From NCBI RefSeq assembly GCF_002099195.1, contig NZ_NBYX01000012.1, positions 62,878 to 126,877 of the forward strand: a stretch of 64,000 nucleotides of DNA, written 5' to 3'. Numbering within the stretch: position 1 is the first letter of the stretch; every line of letters starts with the position of its first letter. The notes beneath the pieces are model-generated. The model saw only the letters and a program-made list of their open reading frames with translations. It was not told the DNA's origin and did not search any database. The position numbers and the translations under genes were made by a program. This DNA comes from Burkholderia puraquae. Lineage in GTDB: Bacteria > Pseudomonadota > Gammaproteobacteria > Burkholderiales > Burkholderiaceae. This document shows positions 46,082-54,923 of the stretch, in pieces.

Positions 46082-47343
46082 AACTGCACGGATTCCTGAT
46101 CGGCCAGACCGAGACTTTGCTGGCCGAGGTGCTGAAGTTCGCCGGCCCCGCCGACGCGACGACGAGCCGGTTCTTCCGCGCGCACCCGAAGCTCGGGCAT
46201 GCCGAGCGCGGCGTGATCGCCGAGGCCGTATTCGCGGTGCTGCGCCGGAAGATGGAGTTTTCGCACCTCGCCGAGAGCGGCACGGGCACGCCTGCGCGGC
46301 GCCTCACGCTGCTCGGCCTGATGCAGACGGTCGGCCGCAATTCGCTGAAGCCGTTCCTGTCCGACACCGAGTCCGCATGGCTCGAGCACGTATCGAAGAT
46401 CGATCCCGCGAGCCTGCCGGTGCGCATCCGCACGAACCTGCCCGACTGGATCCACCAGGCATTGTCGGCCCGTTTCGACGCCGACGAGCTCGCGCAGCTC
46501 GCGGCCGCGCTGAACTACCCGGCGCCGCTCGACCTGCGTGCCAACGCCCAGAAGGCGACGCGCGACCAGGTGATCGAAGCGCTGCGCGTGAGCGGCATCG
46601 ATGCGGGCGCGACGCCGTTCGCGCCGTTCGGCGTGCGCGTGGTCGGCAAGCCGGCGCTGACGCGCCTGAAGCTGTTCGAGGAAGGCGCGATCGAGGTGCA
46701 GGACGAAGGCAGCCAGCTGCTGTGCTCGCTGGTCGCGCCGCGCCGCGGCGAGATGGTCGTCGATTTCTGCGCTGGAGCGGGCGGCAAGACGCTCGCGCTG
46801 GGCGCGATGATGCGCTCGACCGGGCGCCTCTATGCGTTCGACGTGTCCGAGAAGCGCCTCGCGAAGCTGAAGCCTCGCCTCGCGCGCAGCGGGCTGTCGA
46901 ACGTGAACCCCGTGCTGATCGACAGCGAGCACGACGCGAAGATCAAGCGGCTTGCCGGCAAGATCGACCGCGTGCTGGTCGATGCGCCGTGCAGCGGCCT
47001 CGGCACGCTGCGCCGCAATCCGGACCTGAAGTGGCGCCAGACGCGCACGGCGATCGACGAGCTGACGCCGAAGCAGGCGTCGATCCTCGCGAGCGCCGCA
47101 CGCCTGGTGAAGAAGGGCGGCCGCCTTGTCTACGCCACCTGCAGCGTGCTCGATGCGGAGAACGAACGCATCGTCGAACAGTTCCTGGCCGACCATCCCG
47201 AGTTCGTGCTGGTACCGGCGCAGAAGGTGCTGGATGACCAGCGCATCGAGATCGAGACGGGCGACTACCTGTCGCTGTGGCCGCACCGTCACGCGACCGA
47301 TGGCTTCTTCGCCGCGGTGCTCGAACGGCGCGCTGCGCAGTAA
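46078..47343 (+). CDS. RsmB/NOP-family RNA (cytosine-C5) methyltransferase
   Basis: 421 residues. The N-terminal part (about 1-165) looks like the NusB-like or RNA-binding region of RsmB, the C-terminal part is the methyltransferase. SAM motif I reads DFCAGAGGKTLALG, motif IV DAPCSGLGTLRRNPDLKW and motif VI ATCSVLDAENE; the two cysteines (PCSG and TCS) are the catalytic pair. It likely modifies cytosine in rRNA; which position cannot be said. It is translationally coupled to purN. Confidence 0.92.
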   Translation: MKLHGFLIGQTETLLAEVLKFAGPADATTSRFFRAHPKLGHAERGVIAEAVFAVLRRKMEFSHLAESGTGTPARRLTLLGLMQTVGRNSLKPFLSDTESAWLEHVSKIDPASLPVRIRTNLPDWIHQALSARFDADELAQLAAALNYPAPLDLRANAQKATRDQVIEALRVSGIDAGATPFAPFGVRVVGKPALTRLKLFEEGAIEVQDEGSQLLCSLVAPRRGEMVVDFCAGAGGKTLALGAMMRSTGRLYAFDVSEKRLAKLKPRLARSGLSNVNPVLIDSEHDAKIKRLAGKIDRVLVDAPCSGLGTLRRNPDLKWRQTRTAIDELTPKQASILASAARLVKKGGRLVYATCSVLDAENERIVEQFLADHPEFVLVPAQKVLDDQRIEIETGDYLSLWPHRHATDGFFAAVLERRAAQ

Positions 47344-47361
47344 CGGCGGGCCGGACGGACG

Positions 47362-48744
47362 ATGGAGAATCTGCAGAGCCGCCTGCTGTCGCACCGGCTG
47401 GCGTCGGTCATCCGCGATTTCCACCAGCCGGTGATGATCTGGCAGGCGGCGATCCTCATTGGGGCGCTGTGCTTCGCGTGGGTGGCCGCGCGCTTCGTGC
47501 ACGGCCGGATCGATGCGCGCCGCCGGGCGGCCGGACGCGCGCCCGGCGCGGGCGCGCACAGCCTGAAGCGCGCGTTGTTCCCGCTGTTCGGCGGCATTTT
47601 CGTGGGCGGCGCGCAGCTCGCGTTCGACCCGTTCATGTCGACGTCGCTGCTGTCGCTCGCGCTCGTGCCGCTGTTCGGCATCGGGCTGATCTACGTGCTG
47701 TTTTTCTTTGCGCGGCGCGTGTTCGCGCGCGACGGCCACACGCATGCGTGGCTGTCGATCGTCGAGAAGATCGTGTCGACGGTCGTGTGGGCCGCGATGG
47801 TGCTGACCGTGCTCGGCATCCAGCGCGACGTGCTCGGCTGGCTCGACAGCGTGCAGTTCCGTGTCGCCAACGCGCACCTCACGCTGCTGTCGGTGATTTC
47901 CGGCGCGCTGTGGGTGTGCGTGACGCTGATGGTCGCGATGTGGCTCGGCTCGGTGCTCGAGGATCGCCTCACGCGCGCGAGCACGCTCGACGCGAACCTG
48001 AAGGTCGTGCTGTCGCGGGTCGGCCGCGCGCTGCTCGTGTTTGCGGCGATCCTGATCGGGCTGTCGCTGGTCGGGATCGACGTGACGGTGCTCGGCGTGT
48101 TCGGCGGTGCGGTGGGCGTCGGCCTCGGTTTCGGGCTGCAGAAGATCGCCAGCAACTACGTGTCGGGCTTCATCATCCTGCTCGACCGCTCATTGCGGCT
48201 CGGCGACGCGATCAGCGTCGGCGGGCTGCAGGGCATCGTCACGCAGATCCGCACACGCTACACGGTCGTGCGCGGACTCGACGGCAACGAGACGCTGATT
48301 CCGAACGAGAAGCTGATCACGGACGTCGTGCAGAACCAGTCGTCGTACCTGACGCGGGGTTACGCGAAGGTCGCGGTGCAGGTGGCGTACACGAGCGATG
48401 TCGAGCATGCGCTCACGTTGCTTGCCGATGCCGCGAAGGGCGTGCCGCGCGTGCTGACGGAGCCCGCTCCGACCCCGTATCTGGTGAGTTTCGGCGCAGA
48501 CGGGATCGACCTGGAGCTCGGTTTCTGGATCGAGGATTCGGCGAAAGGCACGTCCGGCGTGCGTTCGGCCGTGAACCGCAACATCTGGCGGCTGTTCGGC
48601 GAGCACGGGATTTCGATTCCGTTCCCGCAGCGCGAAGTGCGCGTCGTCGGGTTGCCCGACGGCTTTCCCGCCGCGGGCGCGACGGCGGGGCGCGATCCGG
48701 CGGCCGGCAACGGCGCGGTGGACGGGCGCGCGCCGGCCGCGTAG
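47362..48744 (+). CDS. MscS-family mechanosensitive channel
   Basis: 460 residues. About five to six hydrophobic helices in the first 270 residues, then the MscS core. The pore helix TM3 (VFGGAVGVGLGFGLQKIASN) is rich in Gly/Ala, and the beta domain starts LLDRSLRLGDAISVGG. The VVRGLDGNETLIPNEKLIT segment is family typical. It should open under membrane tension to release solutes. The C-terminus ends in a low-complexity Ala/Gly/Pro tail. Nineteen bases separate it from the methyltransferase gene, so it is probably the third gene of the purN operon. Confidence 0.9.
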   Translation: MENLQSRLLSHRLASVIRDFHQPVMIWQAAILIGALCFAWVAARFVHGRIDARRRAAGRAPGAGAHSLKRALFPLFGGIFVGGAQLAFDPFMSTSLLSLALVPLFGIGLIYVLFFFARRVFARDGHTHAWLSIVEKIVSTVVWAAMVLTVLGIQRDVLGWLDSVQFRVANAHLTLLSVISGALWVCVTLMVAMWLGSVLEDRLTRASTLDANLKVVLSRVGRALLVFAAILIGLSLVGIDVTVLGVFGGAVGVGLGFGLQKIASNYVSGFIILLDRSLRLGDAISVGGLQGIVTQIRTRYTVVRGLDGNETLIPNEKLITDVVQNQSSYLTRGYAKVAVQVAYTSDVEHALTLLADAAKGVPRVLTEPAPTPYLVSFGADGIDLELGFWIEDSAKGTSGVRSAVNRNIWRLFGEHGISIPFPQREVRVVGLPDGFPAAGATAGRDPAAGNGAVDGRAPAA

Positions 48745-48967
48745 CACATACCGGTCGCCGATCGTATCGACCCCGCGGCCGGAACCGGATCGCGGGCCTT
48801 TCCGAGTCCGCCCATGGACTGCACTTGTTGCGTCAGGGCAAGAAAATATTCATTTTTTACAAAGACTTGGAACGGTTGAAGTAAAATTCTGGTCTACACG
48901 CGGTATGCTTTCATTTTTCTGACGCTTGGCGCGGGCCGGCGTCGCTCTCTCTTCACGGGTAACTGCC

Positions 48968-50161
48968 TTGTTGAATTCCCTGCTCGATTTTCTTTCCCAC
49001 GGGCTCCTGCATTTTTCGTGGTGGCAGGTCGCGTTGTTTGCGCTCGCCGTCACGCACGTCACGATCATCGGCGTGACGGTCTACCTGCACCGCTGCCAGG
49101 CGCACCGCGCGCTCGAGCTGCATCCGATCGCGAGCCACTTCTTCCGCCTCTGGCTGTGGATGACGACCGGCATGCTGACGGGCCAGTGGGCCGCGATTCA
49201 CCGCAAGCACCACGCGAAGTGCGAGACCGAGGAAGATCCGCACAGCCCGCAGACGCGCGGCATCTGGAAGGTGTTCCTCGAAGGCGCCGAGCTGTATCGC
49301 GCGGAAGCGAAGAATGAAGAGACGATGCGCAAGTTCGGTCACGGCACGCCGAACGACTGGCTCGAACGCAATCTCTATTCGAAATACCCGATTCTCGGCA
49401 TCAGCATGATGATGGTGATCGACGTCGCGCTGTTCGGCGTGATCGGCCTGACCGTGTGGGCCGTGCAGATGGTCTGGATTCCGTTCTGGGCGGCTGGCGT
49501 CGTCAACGGCTTCGGTCACTTCTGGGGGTATCGCAACTTCAACTCGGCAGACGCGAGCACGAACCTGTTCCCGTGGGGCATCGTGATCGGCGGCGAAGAG
49601 CTGCACAACAACCACCACACGTTCGCGACCTCGGCGAAGCTGTCGAACAAGTGGTACGAGTTCGACATCGGCTGGATGTACATCCGCATCATGTCGGCGT
49701 TCGGTCTTGCAAAGGTGAAGAAGGTTGCGCCGACGCCGCGCCTGAACAAGCCGAAGACGGTGCTCGACCAGGAAACGCTGCAGGCCGTGCTGTCGAACCG
49801 CTACGAAGTGATGGCGCGCTACGGCAAGGCCGTGAAGCGTGCGTACCGCCAGGAACTCGCGCACCTGAAGGAAATCGGCGGCGAGAGATACCAGATGATG
49901 CGTGGCGCGCGCAAGTGGTTCCACAAGGATGCCGACGGCCTCGACGAGCCGCAGAAGAAGCTGCTGCCGGAAATCTTCGCGAACAGCCAGAAGCTGCAAA
50001 CGTACTTCCAGCTGCGCCAGGATCTCGCCGCGATCTGGGATCGTTCGACCGCGTCGCGCGAACAGCTTCTCGCGCAATTACAGGATTGGTGCCATCGCGC
50101 AGAACAAAGCGGCATCAAGGCGCTGCAGGAATTTGCGACGCGCCTGCGCCGCTACGCCTGA
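48968..50161 (+). CDS. Acyl desaturase (fatty-acid Delta-9-like, membrane-bound)
   Basis: 397 residues. Three His boxes that hold the di-iron centre: HRCQAHR, HRKHH and HNNHH. Four hydrophobic stretches place it in the inner membrane. It is expected to introduce a double bond into acyl chains, which would tune membrane fluidity. The C-terminal about 120 residues are helical and charged and go beyond the usual desaturase core. The start is a TTG at 48968 (LLNSLLDFLSHG); no ATG fits and the ribosome site is weak, so this start is uncertain. Confidence 0.9.
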   Translation: MLNSLLDFLSHGLLHFSWWQVALFALAVTHVTIIGVTVYLHRCQAHRALELHPIASHFFRLWLWMTTGMLTGQWAAIHRKHHAKCETEEDPHSPQTRGIWKVFLEGAELYRAEAKNEETMRKFGHGTPNDWLERNLYSKYPILGISMMMVIDVALFGVIGLTVWAVQMVWIPFWAAGVVNGFGHFWGYRNFNSADASTNLFPWGIVIGGEELHNNHHTFATSAKLSNKWYEFDIGWMYIRIMSAFGLAKVKKVAPTPRLNKPKTVLDQETLQAVLSNRYEVMARYGKAVKRAYRQELAHLKEIGGERYQMMRGARKWFHKDADGLDEPQKKLLPEIFANSQKLQTYFQLRQDLAAIWDRSTASREQLLAQLQDWCHRAEQSGIKALQEFATRLRRYA

Positions 50162-50190
50162 TTCGAAATCGATTAGAATCTAAGGACGTC

Positions 50191-50218
50191 AAAAACCCCG
50201 CGTTGGCGGGGTTTTTTT
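50191..50218. terminator. Intrinsic terminator after the desaturase gene
   Basis: AAAAACCCCGC pairs with GCGGGGTTTTT around a TTG loop (allowing the shared G/C), followed by further T. Confidence 0.88.
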
Positions 50219-50314
50219 ATTTGGGCCGCCGGTTTTTGAAGGGTGATCGGTAAGGCCGGATTTGTATGCGGCTTGGAGCAGTGCGGAAGTGTTGTTCCGG
50301 GGCGAGATCAGGGG

Positions 50315-50355
50315 ATGGGATCGGAGTTGGTGCTGAAGCGTTAGCTCCGATCGAC
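50315..50355 (+). ncRNA. Leader hairpin copy 1 upstream of nadA (candidate RNA element)
   Basis: First of two 41-bp tandem copies that are 36/41 identical. Arm GGAGTTGGTGCT pairs with AGCGTTAGCTCC; in RNA the four deviations become G-U wobbles, so the stem is complete. It is not a known riboswitch class to me. Confidence 0.55.
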
Positions 50356-50363
50356 CGCGAAGC

Positions 50364-50404
50364 ATGGGATCGGAGTAAGCGCTGAAGCGCTAACTCCGAT
50401 CGAC
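50364..50404 (+). ncRNA. Leader hairpin copy 2, abutting the nadA ribosome site
   Basis: Second 41-bp copy. Arm GGAGTAAGCGCT pairs with AGCGCTAACTCC with a single A-A mismatch, extended outward by the complementary GATC ends. It ends at 50404, immediately before AGGAG at 50405-50409, so folding could affect translation start. It might also be a dispersed palindromic repeat. Confidence 0.55.
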
Positions 50405-50417
50405 AGGAGATATCGAG

Positions 50418-51554
50418 ATGCAATCGACGATCAAACCCGTCGAGTACGACCGGCCCGTCGCAGCAGGGACCGTGTGCGGCGTGGGGCAGGCATGGGCCAA
50501 GGTGCCCGACGCACCGTCCGCCGAAGAGCGTGCTGCACTGAAGGCGCGCATCAAGGCATTGCTCGTGCGTGAAAAGGCCGTGCTGGTCGCGCACTACTAC
50601 GTCGACGCCGAATTGCAGGCGCTCGCCGACGAAACGGGCGGCTGCGTCGCCGATTCGCTCGAAATGGCCCGCTTCGGCCGCGATCACGACGCGCAGACGC
50701 TGGTCGTCGCCGGCGTGCGCTTCATGGGCGAAACCGCGAAGATCCTGAGCCCGAACAAGCGGATCCTGATGCCCGACCTCGACGCGACCTGCTCGCTCGA
50801 CCTCGGCTGCCCGGTCGACGAATTCTCGGCGTTCTGCGACGCGCATCCCGATCGCACGGTCGTCGTCTATGCGAATACCAGCGCCGCCGTGAAGGCGCGC
50901 GCGGACTGGATGGTCACGTCGTCGATCGGCCTCGAGATCGTGGCCGACCTGCACGCGCGCGGCGAGAAGATCATCTGGGCACCGGATCGTCATCTCGGCA
51001 GCTACATCCAGAAGAAGACCGGCGCGGACATGCTGCTCTGGCAAGGCTCGTGCCTCGTTCACGACGAATTCAAGGGCATCGAACTCGACCTGCTGCGCGC
51101 CGAATATCCGGACGCGAAGGTGCTCGTCCACCCCGAATCGCCGGAAAACGTCGTCGCGCAGGCCGATGTGGTTGGCTCGACCACGCAGCTGATCGACGCG
51201 GCGGTCAAGCTCGACGCGACGCGCTTCATCGTCGCGACCGATCTCGGCATCCTGCACAAGATGCAGCTTGCCGCGCCCGGCAAGACCTTCATCGCCGCGC
51301 CGACGGCCGGCAACAGCGCCACCTGCAAGAGCTGCGCACATTGCCCGTGGATGGCGATGAACGGCCTCGCGAACCTCGCCGACGTGCTCGAGCGCGGTCA
51401 GAACGAAATCTTCGTCGATCCTGCGATCGGCGAGCGCGCACGCCTGCCGATCGACCGGATGCTCGATTTCGCGGCCGCGCACAAGAAGCGCGTACAGGCG
51501 AGCGGTGATCTGCAGCGCGATCAGCAATTGTTTGCGAACGTGGGGGCTGCATGA
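50418..51554 (+). CDS. nadA: Quinolinate synthase A
   Basis: 378 residues. Condenses iminoaspartate (from NadB) with dihydroxyacetone phosphate to give quinolinate for NAD. The three cysteines that hold the [4Fe-4S] cluster are Cys125 (TCSLDLGC region), Cys212 (WQGSCLVH) and Cys309 (CAHCPWM). The start is preceded by AGGAG. It overlaps nadC by four bases. The leader contains two tandem hairpins. Confidence 0.97.
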   Translation: MQSTIKPVEYDRPVAAGTVCGVGQAWAKVPDAPSAEERAALKARIKALLVREKAVLVAHYYVDAELQALADETGGCVADSLEMARFGRDHDAQTLVVAGVRFMGETAKILSPNKRILMPDLDATCSLDLGCPVDEFSAFCDAHPDRTVVVYANTSAAVKARADWMVTSSIGLEIVADLHARGEKIIWAPDRHLGSYIQKKTGADMLLWQGSCLVHDEFKGIELDLLRAEYPDAKVLVHPESPENVVAQADVVGSTTQLIDAAVKLDATRFIVATDLGILHKMQLAAPGKTFIAAPTAGNSATCKSCAHCPWMAMNGLANLADVLERGQNEIFVDPAIGERARLPIDRMLDFAAAHKKRVQASGDLQRDQQLFANVGAA

Positions 51555-52432
51555 GCCAGGCCGTATCCCCGCTGTTCGACATCGTCCGCGAGCAATATGG
51601 CGCGGCATTCGACGACGCGATCGCGCGCAACGTGGCCGATGCGATCGCAGAAGACGTCGGCACCGGCGACCAGACCGGGCGGCTCGTGCCGGCCGGCGAG
51701 CGTCGCCGTGCACGCATCATCGTGCGCGAGGAAGCCGTGCTGTGCGGCGTGCCGTGGTTCGAGGCCGTAATCGCCCGGATCGATCCGGCGATCGTCGTGC
51801 AGTGGCGTTATCGTGAAGGCGACCGGATGGCGCCCGATTCGACCGTCTGCGAACTCGAAGGGCCAGCGCGCGCGCTGCTGACGGCCGAGCGCAACGGGTT
51901 GAACTTCCTGCAACTGCTGTCGGGCGTCGCGACCGCGACGCGCCGTTACGTCGATCGCGTCGAAGGCACGCGCGCAAAGATCCTCGATACGCGCAAGACG
52001 CTGCCGGGCTTGCGGCTCGCGCAGAAGTACGCGGTGCGCGTCGGCGGCGGCGAGAACCAGCGTCTCGCGCTGTACGACGGCATTCTGATCAAGGAAAACC
52101 ACATCGCAGCGGCAGGCGGCGTCGGCGAGGCGCTCGATGCGGCGTTCGCGCTGGAGTCGGGTGTGCCCGTGCAGGTCGAAGTCGAGACGCTTGCGCAACT
52201 CGATACGGCGCTCGCGCATCGCGCGCAGTCGGTGCTGCTCGACAACTTCACGCTCGACATGATGCGTGAAGCGGTGCGCGTGGCGAACGGCAAGGCCGTG
52301 CTCGAAGTGTCGGGCGGCGTCAATCTCGATACGGTGCGTGCGTTCGCGGAAACGGGTGTCGACCGCATCTCGATCGGCGCGCTGACGAAGGACGTACGCG
52401 CGACGGACTATTCGATGCGGATCGTCGACTGA
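51551..52432 (+). CDS. nadC: Nicotinate-nucleotide pyrophosphorylase (quinolinate phosphoribosyltransferase)
   Basis: 293 residues. Converts quinolinate and PRPP to nicotinate mononucleotide plus CO2. Substrate and PRPP contacts appear in DTRKTLPGLRLAQKYAV, VGGGENQRL and GILIKENHI; the late LEVSGGVNLDTVRAFAETGVD region is typical. It is coupled to nadA. The convergent nadB follows after a strong bidirectional terminator, so all genes for making NAD from aspartate to NaMN are together. Confidence 0.97.
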   Translation: MSQAVSPLFDIVREQYGAAFDDAIARNVADAIAEDVGTGDQTGRLVPAGERRRARIIVREEAVLCGVPWFEAVIARIDPAIVVQWRYREGDRMAPDSTVCELEGPARALLTAERNGLNFLQLLSGVATATRRYVDRVEGTRAKILDTRKTLPGLRLAQKYAVRVGGGENQRLALYDGILIKENHIAAAGGVGEALDAAFALESGVPVQVEVETLAQLDTALAHRAQSVLLDNFTLDMMREAVRVANGKAVLEVSGGVNLDTVRAFAETGVDRISIGALTKDVRATDYSMRIVD

Positions 52433-52452
52433 ACGAACGCCATCGATCGGAC

Positions 52453-52490
52453 AAAAAAGCCGTTGGCGCGCAAACGCCAACGGCTTTTTT
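52453..52490. terminator. Bidirectional intrinsic terminator
   Basis: AAAAAAGCCGTTGGCG pairs perfectly with CGCCAACGGCTTTTTT between nadC and convergent nadB. Confidence 0.92.
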
Positions 52491-52520
52491 CCTGTGCGGC
52501 CGCCGGGGAGGGCGTGCCGC

Positions 52521-54107
52521 TCAGCGACGCGCGCGCGGAGTCAGCACGCTCGGCAGTGCCTTCGGCAGCGAATTCGGCCAGTCGCGGCTGTAGTGCAGCC
52601 CGCGGCTTTCGCGGCGCGAGTGCGCGCTCTTCACGATCAACGTCGCCACGTCGACGAGGTTGCGCAGTTCGAGCAGGTCGCGCGTCACGCGGAAGTTCGC
52701 GTAGTACTCCTGGATCTCGTCGCGCAGTAGCGACAGCCGGTGCTTCGCGCGTTCGAGGCGCTTGTCGGTACGCACGATGCCGACGTAGTTCCACATCAGG
52801 CGGCGCAGTTCGTCCCAGTTGTGTGCAACGACGACCTCTTCGTCCGCATCCGATACGCGGCTTTCGTCCCACGCGGGCAGCGTGGCCGGCGTTTCGGCAT
52901 CGAAGCCGGCCGCCTCGATCGCCTCGGCCGCCGCGCGGCCGATCACGAGGCATTCAAGCAGCGAATTGCTTGCGAGCCGGTTCGCGCCGTGGAGCCCCGT
53001 GTACGACGTTTCGCCGACCGCATACAGGCCTGCGAGATCGGTGCGCCCGGCGAGGTCGGTGACGACGCCGCCGCACGTGTAGTGCGCGGCCGGCACGACC
53101 GGAATCGGCTCTTTCGCGATGTCGATGCCGAATTCGAGGCAGCGTGCGTGGATCGTCGGGAAGTGTTCGCGCAGGAACGCTTCCGGCTGATGGCTGATGT
53201 CGAGATACACGCAGTCGATCCCGCGCTTCTTGATCTCGAAGTCGATCGCGCGCGCGACGATGTCGCGCGGGGCGAGTTCGGCGCGCGGATCGTGTGCGGG
53301 CATGAAACGCGTGCCGTCGGGCAGCTTCAGCAGGCCGCCTTCGCCGCGCACGGCCTCCGAAATCAGGAACGACTTCGCATATGGATGGAACAGGCAGGTC
53401 GGGTGGAACTGGATGAATTCCATGTTCGACACGCGGCAGCCCGCGCGCCACGCCATCGCGATGCCGTCGCCGGTCGCGGTGTCGGGATTCGTCGTGTACA
53501 GGTAGACCTTGCCGGCGCCGCCCGTTGCGAGCACCGTATGCGGCGCTTCGATCGTGATCGTGCGGTCGTTGTCGACGTCGAGCGCATACAGGCCATGACA
53601 GCGGCGGCCGGGCAGGCCGAGCCGGTCCGACGTGATCAGGTCGATCGCGTGGTGGTTTTCGAAGAACGTGATGTTCGGGTGCTGGCGCGCACGCGCCGAC
53701 AGCGTCGCGAGCACCGCATGGCCGGTCGCGTCGGCCGCGTGGATGATCCGGCGGTGGCTGTGGCCGCCTTCGCGCGTGAGGTGGAAGCCGAGCTCGGCTG
53801 CGTCGTCCTTCGTGAACGGCACGCCCTGCGAGATCAGCCATTCGATCGCTTCGCGGCCGTGCTCGACGATGTAGCGCGTCGCGCCTTCGTCGCATAAGCC
53901 GCCACCGGCGACCAGCGTGTCGTCGACGTGGTTCTCGATGCTGTCCGCCGAATCGAGGACAGCCGCGATGCCGCCTTGCGCGTTATCGCTCGCGCCCTCC
54001 ATCATCGACCGCTTCGCGATCAGTGCGACGCGTCGCGTGCTGGCCAGATTGAGTGCGACCGACAGCCCTGCCAGGCCGCTGCCGACGATCGCCACGTCGA
54101 ATTTCAT
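52521..54107 (-). CDS. nadB: L-aspartate oxidase
   Basis: 528 residues, flavoenzyme of the succinate dehydrogenase flavoprotein family. Oxidises aspartate to iminoaspartate for NadA. FAD-binding start VAIVGSGLAGLSVALNLA; active-site segments SDNAQGGIAAVLD, FHLTREGGHSHRRI and the HYTCGGVVTDLAGRTDL region (only YTCGG is diagnostic). The C-terminal helical part ends in basic residues. Convergent with nadA-nadC rather than in their operon. Confidence 0.97.
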   Translation of the reverse strand: MKFDVAIVGSGLAGLSVALNLASTRRVALIAKRSMMEGASDNAQGGIAAVLDSADSIENHVDDTLVAGGGLCDEGATRYIVEHGREAIEWLISQGVPFTKDDAAELGFHLTREGGHSHRRIIHAADATGHAVLATLSARARQHPNITFFENHHAIDLITSDRLGLPGRRCHGLYALDVDNDRTITIEAPHTVLATGGAGKVYLYTTNPDTATGDGIAMAWRAGCRVSNMEFIQFHPTCLFHPYAKSFLISEAVRGEGGLLKLPDGTRFMPAHDPRAELAPRDIVARAIDFEIKKRGIDCVYLDISHQPEAFLREHFPTIHARCLEFGIDIAKEPIPVVPAAHYTCGGVVTDLAGRTDLAGLYAVGETSYTGLHGANRLASNSLLECLVIGRAAAEAIEAAGFDAETPATLPAWDESRVSDADEEVVVAHNWDELRRLMWNYVGIVRTDKRLERAKHRLSLLRDEIQEYYANFRVTRDLLELRNLVDVATLIVKSAHSRRESRGLHYSRDWPNSLPKALPSVLTPRARR

Positions 54108-54207
54108 GCTGCATCTCCATCGTTACGCTTTTGATCTTGTACGTTCCGGCGACCGTGGCCGCGGAAAGGGGAGAGCATACCGCGTCGCGCCGGAGCGTGC
54201 GCGCAAA

Positions 54208-54237
54208 ACAAAAAGCCCCGCATGCGCGGGGCTTTTC
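54208..54237 (-). terminator. Intrinsic terminator of the rpmB-rpmG transcript
   Basis: AAAAGCCCCGC pairs with GCGGGGCTTTT; on the minus strand TTTTGTTTT follows. It lies just beyond the rpmG stop. Confidence 0.88.
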
Positions 54238-54267
54238 GGTCGCCGTCAGGCTAGCAGAAACCGGAGA

Positions 54268-54435
54268 TTACTTGATCTTGGTTTCTTTGTATTCCACATG
54301 CTTGCGGACGACGGGATCGAACTTCTTGATCGCCATCTTTTCCGGCATGTTGCGCTTGTTCTTCGTGGTCGTGTAGAAATGACCCGTACCAGCGGTCGAC
54401 TCAAGCTTGATCTTGTCGCGTGCGCCTTTTGCCAT
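54268..54435 (-). CDS. rpmG: Ribosomal protein bL33
   Basis: 55 residues, a gene below the usual length cut-off. It starts MAKGARDKIKLEST and continues with HFYTTTKNKRN and MPEKMAIKKFDPVVRKH, the bL33 pattern. The zinc-binding cysteine pairs of the C+ form are absent, so this is the C-minus, zinc-independent form. A strong ribosome site (AGGAGCA) precedes the ATG. It is 17 bp behind rpmB in one operon. Confidence 0.96.
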   Translation of the reverse strand: MAKGARDKIKLESTAGTGHFYTTTKNKRNMPEKMAIKKFDPVVRKHVEYKETKIK

Positions 54436-54452
54436 GATTGTGCTCCTTGGGC

Positions 54453-54686
54453 TTAGGCTTCGCCGCGTGCGCGCAGGTCAGCGAGCACGGAATCGATGCC
54501 GTTCTTGTCGATCAGGCGCAGGCCGGCGTTCGAGACGCGCAGGCGCACCCAGCGGTTTTCGCTCTCTACCCAGAACCGGCGGTTTTGCAGGTTCGGCAGG
54601 AAGCGGCGCTTCGTCTTGTTGTTGGCGTGGGAAACGTTGTTGCCGCTCATCGGCGCTTTCCCAGTTACTTGGCATACGCGTGCCAT
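54453..54686 (-). CDS. rpmB: Ribosomal protein bL28
   Basis: 77 residues. It starts [20 protein letters not shown] and carries the [13 protein letters not shown] segment and [19 protein letters not shown], all typical of bL28. GGAG precedes the ATG. The order rpmB-rpmG is the common one. The 237 bp upstream include an AT-rich part (54840-54890) that probably holds the promoter; no other gene is seen there. Confidence 0.97.
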
Positions 54687-54923
54687 GAGAGCACTCCTAA
54701 TACGCTAAATTCGGGGTTCGATCGCCGATGAAGGTTCCATCGCACCGCCACGTGATCCATGGCTGCACTCAGAACGCCGAAGCCCTTACAGACAAGGCCC
54801 TTCGATGGCTAGAACTGGTTGGAAAAAAGACAGACGGCGATTCTAGCAGAAAAAGTTCAGAAAAATCAAACCTAATTTCGCTTCACCGTTGCGACGCCCT
54901 CAGGCGGGCCGCAACCGCACAGT

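Noticed and set aside
50315..50404. CRISPR-like repeat pair
   Set aside because: Only two copies, nine-base gap, and each copy is itself a hairpin; no cas genes are present.
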